A stretch of 50,098 nucleotides of DNA from Candidatus Scatosoma pullicola (lineage in GTDB: Bacteria; Bacillota; Clostridia; Christensenellales; Borkfalkiaceae), in NCBI GenBank assembly GCA_018712725.1, contig DVGN01000072.1:1-50098 (forward strand), given 5' to 3'. Position 1 is the first letter of the stretch. Each line of letters starts with the position of its first letter. This document shows, one piece after another, positions 8,711 through 18,053 of this stretch. Under the pieces are notes generated by a model. It was not told the DNA's origin and ran no database searches. It worked only from the letters and a program-made list of their open reading frames with translations. Made by a program: the position numbers and the translations under genes.

Positions 8711-11700
8711 ATGAAAAAGGCGAAGACACTGCTGATTTTTCTGACTTGTCTGACGGCTTCGCTGGTTGCGCTTACCGGCTGCGGCGGGGGCGGCGGTTCG
8801 TCCTCCGGCGATCCATCTTCCGCCACCTCCTCCGGGGGACAGAGCGGCGGGGATGAGACGCTTTGCATCGTGACGTTCGAGACGAACGGCGGCACGGCGA
8901 TTTCTTCGCTCGCGCTCGAACGGGGGGAGACGATCGAAAAGCCCGCCGATCCGACCAAAGAGTATTTCACCTTCGGCGGCTGGTACGCGGACGCGGCCTG
9001 CACGCAGGAATATACCTTCGGCGGCGCGGCGAGCGGCAGCGTGACCGTCTATGCAAAATGGAATCCCGTTCATTCGGTGCGCATCTATTTCGAATCCAAC
9101 GGCGGCAGCGCCGTGGAAACGGGGATTTCCGTGATCGGCGGCAGCGTGAGCGAGCCTGCCGACCCCGTCCGTACCGGCTATGTGTTCGGCGGCTGGTACG
9201 CGGACGCGGCGCTGGAACAGGCGTTCGACTTTTCCTCTCCCGCGCCCGACGCGGACATCACGCTGTACGCGAAGTGGGATAAGGACGCCGATTACCGCTA
9301 TGTCACCTATGTGCTGAACGGAGAGACGGTTTCCGTGCAGCCGGTGGAAAACGGAAAGACGGCGACGGCGCAGGATATGCAGGGGTTGGTCTCGGACGGC
9401 TGGCACACGGACGAAACCCTTTCCTCGCCCTACGATTTCGACACCCCCGTCGGCGCGGACATCACGCTGTACGCGTCGGGATATACCGAAGGCCTGCAAT
9501 TTGCGGGCGGCGCGGTGACGGGCTATACGGGCGCATCGGAGACGGTGGTCATCCCCGCCGTGTACGGCGGCGAAGCGGTCACTTCGATCGCGGACGGCGC
9601 CTTCCGCGGCAACCATTCCATTCTGGAAGTGGTGCTGCCCGACACCGTGACGGAAGTGGGGGAATATGCCTTCTACGACTGTCAGTATCTCGTGAACATC
9701 GACCTCGGCCCGTCCGTCCGGTCGATCGGCAAATATGCCTTTTACAGAAACGAACGCCTGGAGAGCTTCGGCGATCTTTCGGGCGTAAGCGGTATCGAAG
9801 AGGGCACTTTCTTGGGCTGCGCGCAGATCACTTCCGTCTCCCTTTCCGACGGCGCGGAATACGTCGGCGACTACGCCTTTTCGGAATGCGCCGCGCTGGC
9901 GGAGATTTCGCTGCCCGATTCGGTGCAGACGATCGGCGATTACGCCTTTGCCGGCTGCGCCCTGATCGATTCCTTCTATATCCCCGCTTCTCTGACGTCG
10001 TTCGGCTCGGGCGCACTGCTCGACTGCCCGATCTCTTCGGTGGAAGTGGGAGAGGGGAATACCTCTTATACTCTGACGAACGGCAGCCTGTACGCGGACG
10101 GCGGACAGACGCTGGTGCTGTACCTGCCCGGCGAAGGGGAGACCTCCTATACGACGGGCACGGAGACGAAAATTCTCGCGGGCGCCTTTGCGGGCGGCGG
10201 CGCGCTCACTTCGATTTCGATCGGCAGTGCCGTGACGGAGATCGAGCGGGGGGCGCTGCGCGGCGCGGACAATGTCCAGACGCTGGCGCTGCCCTTCCTG
10301 GGCGACGGGGAGGACAATCTGTTTCTCGCCTATGCGTTCGGCGCGCCGAGCGCCTTCTCCAACGGCTCCAAAGGGGTCTATGTGCCCGCGTCCCTCCGCT
10401 CGGTGAGCATCGCTTCGCCGGTGGCGGCGCTGCCCGATTACGCCTTTTACGGCTGCACGGGCCTGGAAACGATTACGGGCATCGAAAGCGCGGCGTCCTA
10501 CGGCGATTATGCCTTTGCCTATACGGCATTGCAGAGCTTTTCCGTCCCCGCGGGGGTGACTTCGATCGGGGCGGACGCCTTTACGGGCTGCGCGGCGCTG
10601 ACGGAGATAACGGTGGACGCCGGCAATGCGGAATACGCCTCTTTCGACGGCTGCCTGTACGATAAATCGCTGACCTCTCTGAAAGCGGTGCCCATGGCAA
10701 AGACGGAAATTCAATTTGCCGAAGAGGTGGAGACGATCGAAGCCTATGCCTTCCGCGGCAGCGCGGTGGAGGAAGTCACCGTTCCCGATTCGGTGCAGAC
10801 GATCGGCAGCGCGGCGTTTATCGGATGCCGCTCCCTCTCGTACATGAGCGTGCCCTTCATCGGCGGCAGCCGCACGGAAAACACCTTCTTCCTGTACATT
10901 TTCGGCGGCAGCTATTCGGGTTTGGAATTCTCGGGTGTCGAAAACTATCCTTCCACGCTGACCGAAGTGGAATACAGGGGCGCGGCGGACATTCCCGATT
11001 TCGCCTTCACCTATTGCACGGCGCTGAATACGCTGACGTACGGCGAAGAGGTGAAGGGGGTGGGCAGATACGCCTTTGCGAATACGGCGTTCACGACCCT
11101 TCCCTTGGGGGACGGCGTGACCCGTCTGGGCGATCATGCGCTGTCCAATCTCTCCCTTCTGACGGAGGCGGTCATCCCCGGCAGGATCACGGAGATGGGG
11201 ACAAACGTCCTCTTTGCCGCGGTGGCGCTGGAAACCCTCACCTTCGAAGAGGGGATCACCTCTATCCCGGAAAGTTTTGCGGCGGGGTATTCGCAGAACG
11301 TCAACACGGGCACGACGGCGAACCCGGTCATCGAGACGCGGTACTATTCCTCTCTCCGGGAGATCAACATCCCCGCCAGCGTGACTTCGATCGGCGACTA
11401 TGCTTTCCGCTATGCGGGCTATAATTTCGATTCCTCTTCGGGCGAAAACGAGATGAACGAAGTGACGGTGCATTTCGCGGCGGGAAGCCGCCTTGCGGAA
11501 ATCGGCAACGGGGCGTTTGCGACGAGCGGCGTTGCCCGGCTGGATCTGCCCGCTTCCCTCCGGACGGTGGGACAGAGTTCCTTTGAAAACTGCCCCTTCC
11601 TCTCGGAAGTGAATTTCGGCAGCGCGGAAGAGGGCAGCGTTCTCGAAGAGATCGGCGGCATCGCGTTTGCCAGCTGCACGCAGCTCTCGTCTTTCAACAT

Positions 11701-11881
11701 CTATAAAGACGTGCAGAGCGCGGCGGACGTACCTTCCATAGAACTGTATTCGGAAGGCAATATCGCCCGCAACTGTTTCTACGGCTCGGCGATTCCCGCG
11801 ATCGGCGTTTACAATCCGACCCTTTACACCGCCCGCAGCTATTGGGCGGAATACGCGGACAGCATTTACGAATTGGAGTGA
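8711..11881 (+). CDS. Surface lipoprotein with InlB-type B-repeats and BspA-like leucine-rich repeats
   Basis: A 1056-residue lipoprotein: the signal peptide ends in a clear lipobox, ALTGC, followed by a Gly/Ser-rich tether. Three InlB B-repeat (Listeria-Bacteroides, PF09479-like) modules follow at about 52-118, 120-187 and 191-257, recognised by 'F..NGG', 'FGGWYADAA' and 'TLYAKW'. The rest, from about 258 to 1040, is a long series of LRR_5 repeats of the same type as in the upstream protease ('YAFYDCxxLxxIDLxxSVxxIG'). No catalytic motif is visible, so binding or adhesion is the likely role. The start codon lies one base past the stop of the protease gene and its SD (AGGAGG) is inside that gene's last codons, so the two are translationally coupled. 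The shared repeat type suggests a common target or a shared origin by domain exchange. Confidence 0.88.
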   Translation: MKKAKTLLIFLTCLTASLVALTGCGGGGGSSSGDPSSATSSGGQSGGDETLCIVTFETNGGTAISSLALERGETIEKPADPTKEYFTFGGWYADAACTQEYTFGGAASGSVTVYAKWNPVHSVRIYFESNGGSAVETGISVIGGSVSEPADPVRTGYVFGGWYADAALEQAFDFSSPAPDADITLYAKWDKDADYRYVTYVLNGETVSVQPVENGKTATAQDMQGLVSDGWHTDETLSSPYDFDTPVGADITLYASGYTEGLQFAGGAVTGYTGASETVVIPAVYGGEAVTSIADGAFRGNHSILEVVLPDTVTEVGEYAFYDCQYLVNIDLGPSVRSIGKYAFYRNERLESFGDLSGVSGIEEGTFLGCAQITSVSLSDGAEYVGDYAFSECAALAEISLPDSVQTIGDYAFAGCALIDSFYIPASLTSFGSGALLDCPISSVEVGEGNTSYTLTNGSLYADGGQTLVLYLPGEGETSYTTGTETKILAGAFAGGGALTSISIGSAVTEIERGALRGADNVQTLALPFLGDGEDNLFLAYAFGAPSAFSNGSKGVYVPASLRSVSIASPVAALPDYAFYGCTGLETITGIESAASYGDYAFAYTALQSFSVPAGVTSIGADAFTGCAALTEITVDAGNAEYASFDGCLYDKSLTSLKAVPMAKTEIQFAEEVETIEAYAFRGSAVEEVTVPDSVQTIGSAAFIGCRSLSYMSVPFIGGSRTENTFFLYIFGGSYSGLEFSGVENYPSTLTEVEYRGAADIPDFAFTYCTALNTLTYGEEVKGVGRYAFANTAFTTLPLGDGVTRLGDHALSNLSLLTEAVIPGRITEMGTNVLFAAVALETLTFEEGITSIPESFAAGYSQNVNTGTTANPVIETRYYSSLREINIPASVTSIGDYAFRYAGYNFDSSSGENEMNEVTVHFAAGSRLAEIGNGAFATSGVARLDLPASLRTVGQSSFENCPFLSEVNFGSAEEGSVLEEIGGIAFASCTQLSSFNIYKDVQSAADVPSIELYSEGNIARNCFYGSAIPAIGVYNPTLYTARSYWAEYADSIYELE

Positions 11882-11891
11882 CGGGACGGCA

Positions 11892-13118
11892 ATGAAGAAA
11901 TTTTTGTTGAAAATTCTGTGTCTCCTCTCTTTTGCGGCGCTGGCGTCGTCGGCGGCGGGGTGCGCCGATTCTTCCATCCCGCTCGACGATATCACGAACG
12001 AATACCCCATTCTCGTGACGATCGACTACAACGGCGCCACGGAGGCGAACGGCAGCGTAAACAAATTGCTGTACTGCAAGGAGAACAGCTATCTCGTCGA
12101 GCCGGGCACGGTGACGGACAATACCCAGTATTCCGTTCCCAGCCGGGTGGGGTACTACATCGAAGGCTACTATTTCGGTACGAAGGACGAAGAGGGCAAC
12201 GTCACCCTGGGGGAGAAATGGGATTTCTCTACCGACCGCGTCACCCGGGACATCACCCTGTATATCAATTGGGTGCAGTACGAGACCATCGACATCTGCT
12301 TTGACGGCGAGGTGATCAATTCCGTGGAACTCCGCCCGGACGAAGAGGGCTGGGACGTGTTCACGGCAGGGGAGATTTCCGATCCTTCCCTGAGCGGCTA
12401 CACCTTCCGCGGACTGTACTTCGACGAAGAACTCACGCAGCCCGTCACCTATCCCTTCTACTATCGGGATAAGATGCTGTATTCGGACGCGGACTGCACC
12501 CAGCCCATCGCCACGGCGGGGGACGGGACGCAGGCGCCCCGGCTGTACGCCGATTTCCTGGAAGGGAACTGGATCTTCGTCTATACGGCGGAAGATCTTC
12601 TGGGGATGCGTCCCAACTCCGACGTCTGGCTGATGGACGACATCGACATGACGGACGTCGAATACGAGCCTCTGCGCTCCTATTCGGGCGAATTCCGCGG
12701 CAACGGCCACACCATTTCCAATATCGCCGTGACGCGGGAGACCTCCCGTACGATCGCGACGGTGGGCGGCCTGTTCGATACCCTTTCGGCGACGGCGTAT
12801 ATCCACGACGTCACCTTTGAAAATATCCGCCTCACGGTGGATTTCGGCGCCGAATTTATCCACGCCGGCCTCACCGACCGCATCGGCCTTCTCGCCGGCG
12901 TCTGGGAAGAGGGCGTGCGCGTGGAGGACGTGTCGATCGGCGGCGCGGTGGTCTACGAAAACGTGTCCACGTCGCAGCGCACGATTTTGTGTCACGGCGC
13001 TTACGGCGGATACGGCAGCTATGCGGACGAAGAGGTCGAAGCCGCGTTTGCCGCAGCCTTCCCGACCCTGACGCAGAACATCGATTATCCCGCCCCGACC
13101 GGCTCGGAAGGGGAATAA
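11892..13118 (+). CDS. Surface lipoprotein with InlB-like and GLUG-like segments
   Basis: A 408-residue predicted lipoprotein. The signal peptide ends with SSAAGC, a good lipobox. Residues roughly 35-125 resemble an InlB-type B-repeat ('YNG', 'GYYIEGYYF', 'ITLYINW'), and a second, more divergent copy follows ('GYTFRGLYFDEEL'). Around residues 265-310 the motif 'FRGNGHTISNIAV' followed by 'VGGLFDTL' is typical of GLUG-like beta-helix segments in Gram-positive adhesins. No enzymatic motif is seen. It starts 10 bases after the LRR lipoprotein, keeping it in the same transcription unit, and 44 bases before the peptide-binding protein. A role in substrate capture or adhesion at the surface is inferred from domain type and position. 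Confidence 0.8.
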   Translation: MKKFLLKILCLLSFAALASSAAGCADSSIPLDDITNEYPILVTIDYNGATEANGSVNKLLYCKENSYLVEPGTVTDNTQYSVPSRVGYYIEGYYFGTKDEEGNVTLGEKWDFSTDRVTRDITLYINWVQYETIDICFDGEVINSVELRPDEEGWDVFTAGEISDPSLSGYTFRGLYFDEELTQPVTYPFYYRDKMLYSDADCTQPIATAGDGTQAPRLYADFLEGNWIFVYTAEDLLGMRPNSDVWLMDDIDMTDVEYEPLRSYSGEFRGNGHTISNIAVTRETSRTIATVGGLFDTLSATAYIHDVTFENIRLTVDFGAEFIHAGLTDRIGLLAGVWEEGVRVEDVSIGGAVVYENVSTSQRTILCHGAYGGYGSYADEEVEAAFAAAFPTLTQNIDYPAPTGSEGE

Positions 13119-13162
13119 TCGACCCAACGACATCAAAAATCATTCCGTAAAAAGGAGGAATT

Positions 13163-15775
13163 ATGAAGAAATCAGTTATTGTGACGAGTGCGATCTGTCT
13201 CGCCCTTGCAAGTTCGATGTTTCTGTCGTCTTGCAACCACAACCAGACGGTGAGCAACGAAGACACGGCATTCGTCGTCAGTTCGGAGGCGCTGGACGGC
13301 GTGTTCAACCCCTTCTTCTATACGACGGGGCCGGACGGCACCATCGTGGGGCAGACGCAGATCGGCATGCTTTCCACGGACAAGGAAGGCAAGATCGTCT
13401 ACGGCCAGGACGAACCGTGCGTCGTGGAAAATTATACGATGGAGACGACGGGCAGCAAGGAAGTAAACGGCGAAGATTACGACAACTACTACACCGAGTA
13501 TTGGTTTGCCATCAAAAACGGCATCAAATTCTCGGACGGGAGCGATCTGACCATAGAGGACGTCATTTTCAGCCTGTATGTCCTGCTCGATCCCACCTAT
13601 ACCGGGTCGTCCACGCTGTATTCCACCAACATCAAGGGGCTCGGCGCATACCGCGCGCAGTCCTACGACGAAAACATCCAGGACAACTTCGATTCGTATT
13701 ACGAAGGGTTTGCCGAACTCCGCCTGCAGCCCATTCTCGACTGGGCGCAGAGCGATACCGATAACCAGACGCGCGCGGAGGCGATCGCGGAATTGGAGGC
13801 GATGGACGTCTATCAGAACGTCACGCCCACGGAGGGCAACGGCTATCTCGGCGGCTTCTCTCTGTTCGACTACATTGACCGCGCCAAGGAACTCTTCCGC
13901 GAAGAACTCAATTCCGACTGGACGACGGCTTCCACGACGCTGGTCGGCAATTTTGAAACCGGTTCGGATTATGAAATCAAATATCATTTCACCGAACCCT
14001 GGCAGGTGTTCCTGGCGATGGAAGGGCTTCTTACCTTTGACGACGACAAGGAGTATCCCGACAACGTCGAATGGAACGGTTACGAAAATCCCGCCGACAC
14101 TTCGCAGGAGGCGATGGTCAAACTCGTCTACGATTACTATGTCGGCGACGCGCTGGGCGCGGCGGCGTACAAATCGGGCATTCTGCAGATCGTGGGCGGC
14201 GGCTGGCAGACCTCTTCCAACCTCCTCAACTACGTCAAGAGCGCCGTCATTCAGTCGGCGATCGGCGGAAATAAGATCGTCCGGTATATTGACGGCATCG
14301 CTATCGAAGAGAACGTCTCCTCCATCGGCAGGGCCAATCCCGTCGATCTCGGCGGGACTTACGACGTCCTGAAAATCACGATCGACGGCGTCGACCCCAA
14401 GGCGATTTACAACTTCTCCTTCACCGTCGCCCCCAGCGACTACTATTCCGCGCCCTATTATGAAGTGACCGGAAAGGAGCCGGAGCAGTTCGACTACGCT
14501 TCGGGCAAGGTGGGCGTTCCGTTTGCCGATTCCGATTTCTTCGATCAGCTCCGCCAGATCCAGGTGCCCGTCGGCGCGGGACCTTACAAGGCGACCAACC
14601 GCACGACGGACGTGGGGGACCGCATTCCCGACAAGAGCGAATTTTTCAGCGATAACGTCGTCTATTTCGAACGGAATACTTATTTCGAAACGGTGGGAAG
14701 CGGCCTTTCCAACGCGAGAATCCGGAAGCTCAACTACCAGGTGGTGCCCACCAACCAGCTCTTCGCATCGCTTACCAGCACCGAAACCGTCCATTTCGGT
14801 ACGCCCAACGCGACGGTCGAGAATCTGAATGATTTGTCGAAACTGAAAGACGATTACGGCTACGATCCCGTCACGACGCTCGGTTACGGTTACATCGGCA
14901 TCAACGCGGGGGACATCCCCGACATCCGCATTCGCCGCGCGATCATGTGCGCCTTCGATCCTTCCCTCACCCTCGACTACTACGGCGGCACGGGAACGCA
15001 GCTGGCATCCATCGTCAACCGACCCATGACCTCCAACAGCTGGGCTTATCCGCAGGGCATCGGCGCCTATACGGGCACGGGCAGCGACTATTCCGTCTCT
15101 TCCGATACCTATAACAAGGACATTTCCTATGACGAGACGGGTGCCAAGAGCGCGGAATACGCGAGACAGGCGGGTTATACCAAAAATGCAAACACCGGGC
15201 TTTTGACCAACACGAAGGGCGAAGTGCTGCGGTTTACCTTTACCATCGCGGGCGAGTCGAAGGATCATCCCGCCGCCGACCTCTTCTACAATGCGGAGAG
15301 AATTCTCGAAAGCATCGGTTTCGACATCACGGTGCAGACGGACGGCAGCGCGCTGAGAAAGCTCGCCACGGGCGACCTCACCGTCTGGGCGGCTGCGTGG
15401 AGCTCTACGATCGACCCCGATATGTATCAGGTCTATCACATGGATTCCAACGCCACCTCCACCAATAACTGGGGCTATCCCGAAATCTTCGACGAAGACA
15501 GCACCTACGATTATTGGCTGGAAAAAGAAATCGTGGAAGAACTCAGCGACCTTATCGATGAAGCGAGGGAAATGAACGATCGAGACGAACGTTCGGCTAT
15601 CTATCATCAGTGTCTCGATCTCGTCATGGAGCTCGCCGTCGAATTCCCGACCTATCAGAGAAGCGATCTGTACGTCTGGAACTCCAACTACATCGATTCT
15701 TCCACGCTTGCGGAGACTTCGGCTTACCAGTCGCCGCTGAGCAAAATCTGGGAGGTCAGTTTCGTCGGAAACTGA
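13163..15775 (+). CDS. oppA: Oligopeptide ABC transporter substrate-binding lipoprotein (family 5), oversized
   Basis: This is the extracellular ligand receptor of the importer encoded next to it. The signal peptide ends in a lipobox, FLSSC. Family 5 (SBP_bac_5) features are visible: 'NPFFY' near the N-terminus, 'SDGSDLTIEDVIFSL' (around residue 125-137), 'GAGPYKA' (around 471), and 'IRRAIMCAFDP' in the C-terminal half. At 870 residues it is much longer than the usual 500-600; the extra length lies mostly between the DVIFS and GAGPY motifs, which are about 340 residues apart instead of roughly 100. AGGAGG sits five bases before the ATG. A GC-rich hairpin follows the gene and could stabilise its transcript over the downstream permease genes. 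Ligand is inferred as peptide from the upstream protease and the Opp-type permeases; nickel or sugar ligands cannot be excluded from sequence. Confidence 0.88.
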   Translation: MKKSVIVTSAICLALASSMFLSSCNHNQTVSNEDTAFVVSSEALDGVFNPFFYTTGPDGTIVGQTQIGMLSTDKEGKIVYGQDEPCVVENYTMETTGSKEVNGEDYDNYYTEYWFAIKNGIKFSDGSDLTIEDVIFSLYVLLDPTYTGSSTLYSTNIKGLGAYRAQSYDENIQDNFDSYYEGFAELRLQPILDWAQSDTDNQTRAEAIAELEAMDVYQNVTPTEGNGYLGGFSLFDYIDRAKELFREELNSDWTTASTTLVGNFETGSDYEIKYHFTEPWQVFLAMEGLLTFDDDKEYPDNVEWNGYENPADTSQEAMVKLVYDYYVGDALGAAAYKSGILQIVGGGWQTSSNLLNYVKSAVIQSAIGGNKIVRYIDGIAIEENVSSIGRANPVDLGGTYDVLKITIDGVDPKAIYNFSFTVAPSDYYSAPYYEVTGKEPEQFDYASGKVGVPFADSDFFDQLRQIQVPVGAGPYKATNRTTDVGDRIPDKSEFFSDNVVYFERNTYFETVGSGLSNARIRKLNYQVVPTNQLFASLTSTETVHFGTPNATVENLNDLSKLKDDYGYDPVTTLGYGYIGINAGDIPDIRIRRAIMCAFDPSLTLDYYGGTGTQLASIVNRPMTSNSWAYPQGIGAYTGTGSDYSVSSDTYNKDISYDETGAKSAEYARQAGYTKNANTGLLTNTKGEVLRFTFTIAGESKDHPAADLFYNAERILESIGFDITVQTDGSALRKLATGDLTVWAAAWSSTIDPDMYQVYHMDSNATSTNNWGYPEIFDEDSTYDYWLEKEIVEELSDLIDEAREMNDRDERSAIYHQCLDLVMELAVEFPTYQRSDLYVWNSNYIDSSTLAETSAYQSPLSKIWEVSFVGN

Positions 15776-15808
15776 TAATTTACGGGGAGAGACCCGGCTT
15801 TCGCCGTT

Positions 15809-15830
15809 CCCCGCCCGGTACAGGGCGGGG
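15809..15830 (+). other. Intercistronic GC hairpin between binding protein and permease genes
   Basis: CCCCGCCC at 15809-15816 pairs perfectly with GGGCGGGG at 15823-15830 around a six-base loop. There is no T-run after it, so it is not a normal terminator. Such hairpins between binding-protein and permease genes often protect the upstream message from 3' decay, giving more binding protein than permease; that role is inferred here. Confidence 0.55.
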
Positions 15831-15853
15831 AGGGGCGGGCTTACGGAGATAAC

Positions 15854-16846
15854 ATGGTCAAATACATCATCAAGAGAATCCTTTACGCGATTCTGATTCT
15901 CTTTTTCGTATCTCTCTTAATCTATATCCTGGTGCGGCTGTTGCCCGCCGACTATATAGACAACAAGTTTGCCCCGCAGCTCGCGCAAGGGAGCATGACG
16001 CAGGCGGACATCGACGCCATCAAGGAAAAATACGGCCTTCTGGACAATTCTTTCTGGGGAATTATTTCGGGCTATTTCACCTGGCTTGGAAATCTGTTCC
16101 GGCTCGATTTGGGTATGTCTTTTAAATTCGAGCGTCCCGTGGCGGAAGTCATCGGCGACTATATGTGGATTTCCTTCGGCATCGCGTTGGTGGCGATGGT
16201 CCTGCAATTCCTCATCGCCATTCCTTTGGGAATTCTGTCCGCCACGCATCAATACAGCCCGCTCGATTACGGCGTTACGGTCTTTACGATGATCGGCATT
16301 TCCCTGCCCTCCTTCTTTTTGGCAACCCTTCTCATCAAGGTGTTCGTGTACGAGCTGGGGTGGATCCCCTCCATCGGCATGGTGGATCCCGGCGCCAGCT
16401 ATACCGGGCTCGCCTATATCGGCGACGTACTTTTGCACTGCATCCTGCCCGTCGCCACGCTCGTCATTATAAACGTCGGTTCCCTCATGCGCTATTCCCG
16501 CACCAATACGCTGGAAGTGCTGAACGCGGACTACGTCCGCACGGCGCGCGCCAAGGGACTTTCCGAACATACCGTCATCTATAAACACGTTTTCCGCAAT
16601 ACCATGATTCCCATCGTCACCATGCTGGCGGGCACTCTGCCCAACCTCTTCGGCGGCGCGATGATCACCGAGCAGGTGTTCGGTCTCGAAGGGATCGGTG
16701 CGAAGGCATATCAGGCGCTCAAAGAAGGGGATATTCCCTTCATCATGGCGTACAATATGTTCCTCGCCATTCTCACCGTCATCGGCACCCTTTTGTCTGA
16801 CCTCGCGTATGCGGTCGTCGATCCTCGCGTCAAGCTGACAAAGTAA
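15854..16846 (+). CDS. oppB: Oligopeptide ABC transporter permease OppB/DppB type
   Basis: A 330-residue inner-membrane permease of the binding-protein-dependent transport family. It has the N-terminal helix typical of OppB/DppB ('IIKRILYAILILFFVSLLIY'), a long extracytoplasmic segment with 'KYGLLDNSFWGIISGYFTWL', and then the conserved core of helices. The EAA loop that contacts the ATPases is visible as 'ADYVRTARAKGLSEHTVIYKH', followed by 'FRNTMIPIVT'. The end, 'LLSDLAYAVVDPRVKL', is a standard OppB C-terminus. Length is normal for the family. A weak GGAG precedes the ATG, and the gene is 12 bases from OppC. It should form the heterodimeric channel with OppC. Confidence 0.93.
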   Translation: MVKYIIKRILYAILILFFVSLLIYILVRLLPADYIDNKFAPQLAQGSMTQADIDAIKEKYGLLDNSFWGIISGYFTWLGNLFRLDLGMSFKFERPVAEVIGDYMWISFGIALVAMVLQFLIAIPLGILSATHQYSPLDYGVTVFTMIGISLPSFFLATLLIKVFVYELGWIPSIGMVDPGASYTGLAYIGDVLLHCILPVATLVIINVGSLMRYSRTNTLEVLNADYVRTARAKGLSEHTVIYKHVFRNTMIPIVTMLAGTLPNLFGGAMITEQVFGLEGIGAKAYQALKEGDIPFIMAYNMFLAILTVIGTLLSDLAYAVVDPRVKLTK

Positions 16847-16858
16847 CAGGAGGGAGTC

Positions 16859-18049
16859 ATGGATAACGAAAACAAAGAATTCAATCAGGATTTCGCAGAA
16901 CAGGCTCCCCGCGCCGAAGCGCTCAAAGAGGCGGAAGAGGCGGAAGAGGCGCGTGTCCGCGCCGCGGAAGAAAGGGGAGAGGGCGCCGAAGCCGCCGCCG
17001 AAATGGAGGCGGAGGAGTCGGTCATGCGGGATGTCCGCATCGTCTCGCCCACCGCGCTCGTATTGAAGCGGTTTTTCCGCTCCCGCCTTTCCCTCATCGG
17101 GCTTGCCATGTTCGTGGTGCTCTTCATCTTCGTCTTCGTCGGTCCCCTGTTCGTGGGCTGGGGAGAGACGGAAGTGGACTATTCGGGCGGCGAAGTCAAC
17201 ATTCAGCGCACGGACGTCACCTTTGTCGGTCCCGACGGCGAAGAGTATACCATCGTACAGGTCAACATGACCCAGACACAGATCAACCGTTTGGCGGACG
17301 CTTTCAGTTACGGCGTCAATTCGGAAGGGGAGACCGTTTTGCACATTCTCGGCACGGACAGCAACGGCATGGACGTGTTCGCGCGGCTCATGTACGGCGG
17401 CAGGGTGTCTTTGACCATCAGCTTTATGGCTGTTATCCTGAATACGCTCCTGGGCATCGTGATGGGCGGGCTGGCAGGCTATTTCGGCAAGTGGGTGGAT
17501 ATGCTCATCATGCGTATCGTCGACGTCATAAACTGCGTCCCCACCCTGCCCATCATGCTCATATTCAGCGCCATCTTGGACGAATACGCCAAGACGTACG
17601 CGTGGATGTATGAGTACCGATTATACATCATCATGGGTCTTTTGACCCTGATCAGCTGGACAGGCACCGCCCGGCTGGTGCGCGGGCAGATTCTCTTCCT
17701 CCGGGAACAGGAATACATGGTGGCGGCGGACGCCCTGGGCATGTCTTCGTCGAGAAAGATTTTCCGGCATCTCGTCATCAACGTCATGCCCCAGCTCATC
17801 GTCTCCATGACTCTTTCCCTCGGCAGTATGATCCTGTATGAGGCGACGCTCGGCTATCTCGGTCTCGGCGTTCCCATCCCGCGCGCGTCGTGGGGCAACA
17901 TGATCTCCACGGCGGAGGATCTCACCATTCTGCAATATCACGGCAACGTGTGGGTGCCCAGCGGTATCTGTATCATTGCGTCCGTTCTGGCGTTCAACTT
18001 TATCGGCGACGGTCTGAGAGACGCGCTCGATCCCAAGATGAAGAGGTAA
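16859..18049 (+). CDS. oppC: Oligopeptide ABC transporter permease OppC/DppC type with acidic N-terminal extension
   Basis: A 396-residue permease, longer than the usual 280-310. The first 55 or so residues are a Glu/Ala-rich, probably helical cytoplasmic extension. The OppC_N helix follows ('LSLIGLAMFVVLFIFVFVG'), then an extended extracytoplasmic segment of roughly 70 residues before 'HILGTDSNGMDVFARLMYG', the classical OppC signature. The EAA loop reads 'EYMVAADALGMSSSRKIFRH' and the protein ends 'NFIGDGLRDALDPKMKR', as expected. A good SD (AGGAGG) lies before the ATG. The core is an ordinary OppC; the N-terminal extension and the enlarged outer loop are the unusual parts and may contact the likewise enlarged binding protein and ATPases. 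Confidence 0.92.
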   Translation: MDNENKEFNQDFAEQAPRAEALKEAEEAEEARVRAAEERGEGAEAAAEMEAEESVMRDVRIVSPTALVLKRFFRSRLSLIGLAMFVVLFIFVFVGPLFVGWGETEVDYSGGEVNIQRTDVTFVGPDGEEYTIVQVNMTQTQINRLADAFSYGVNSEGETVLHILGTDSNGMDVFARLMYGGRVSLTISFMAVILNTLLGIVMGGLAGYFGKWVDMLIMRIVDVINCVPTLPIMLIFSAILDEYAKTYAWMYEYRLYIIMGLLTLISWTGTARLVRGQILFLREQEYMVAADALGMSSSRKIFRHLVINVMPQLIVSMTLSLGSMILYEATLGYLGLGVPIPRASWGNMISTAEDLTILQYHGNVWVPSGICIIASVLAFNFIGDGLRDALDPKMKR

Positions 18050-18053
18050 GCGT

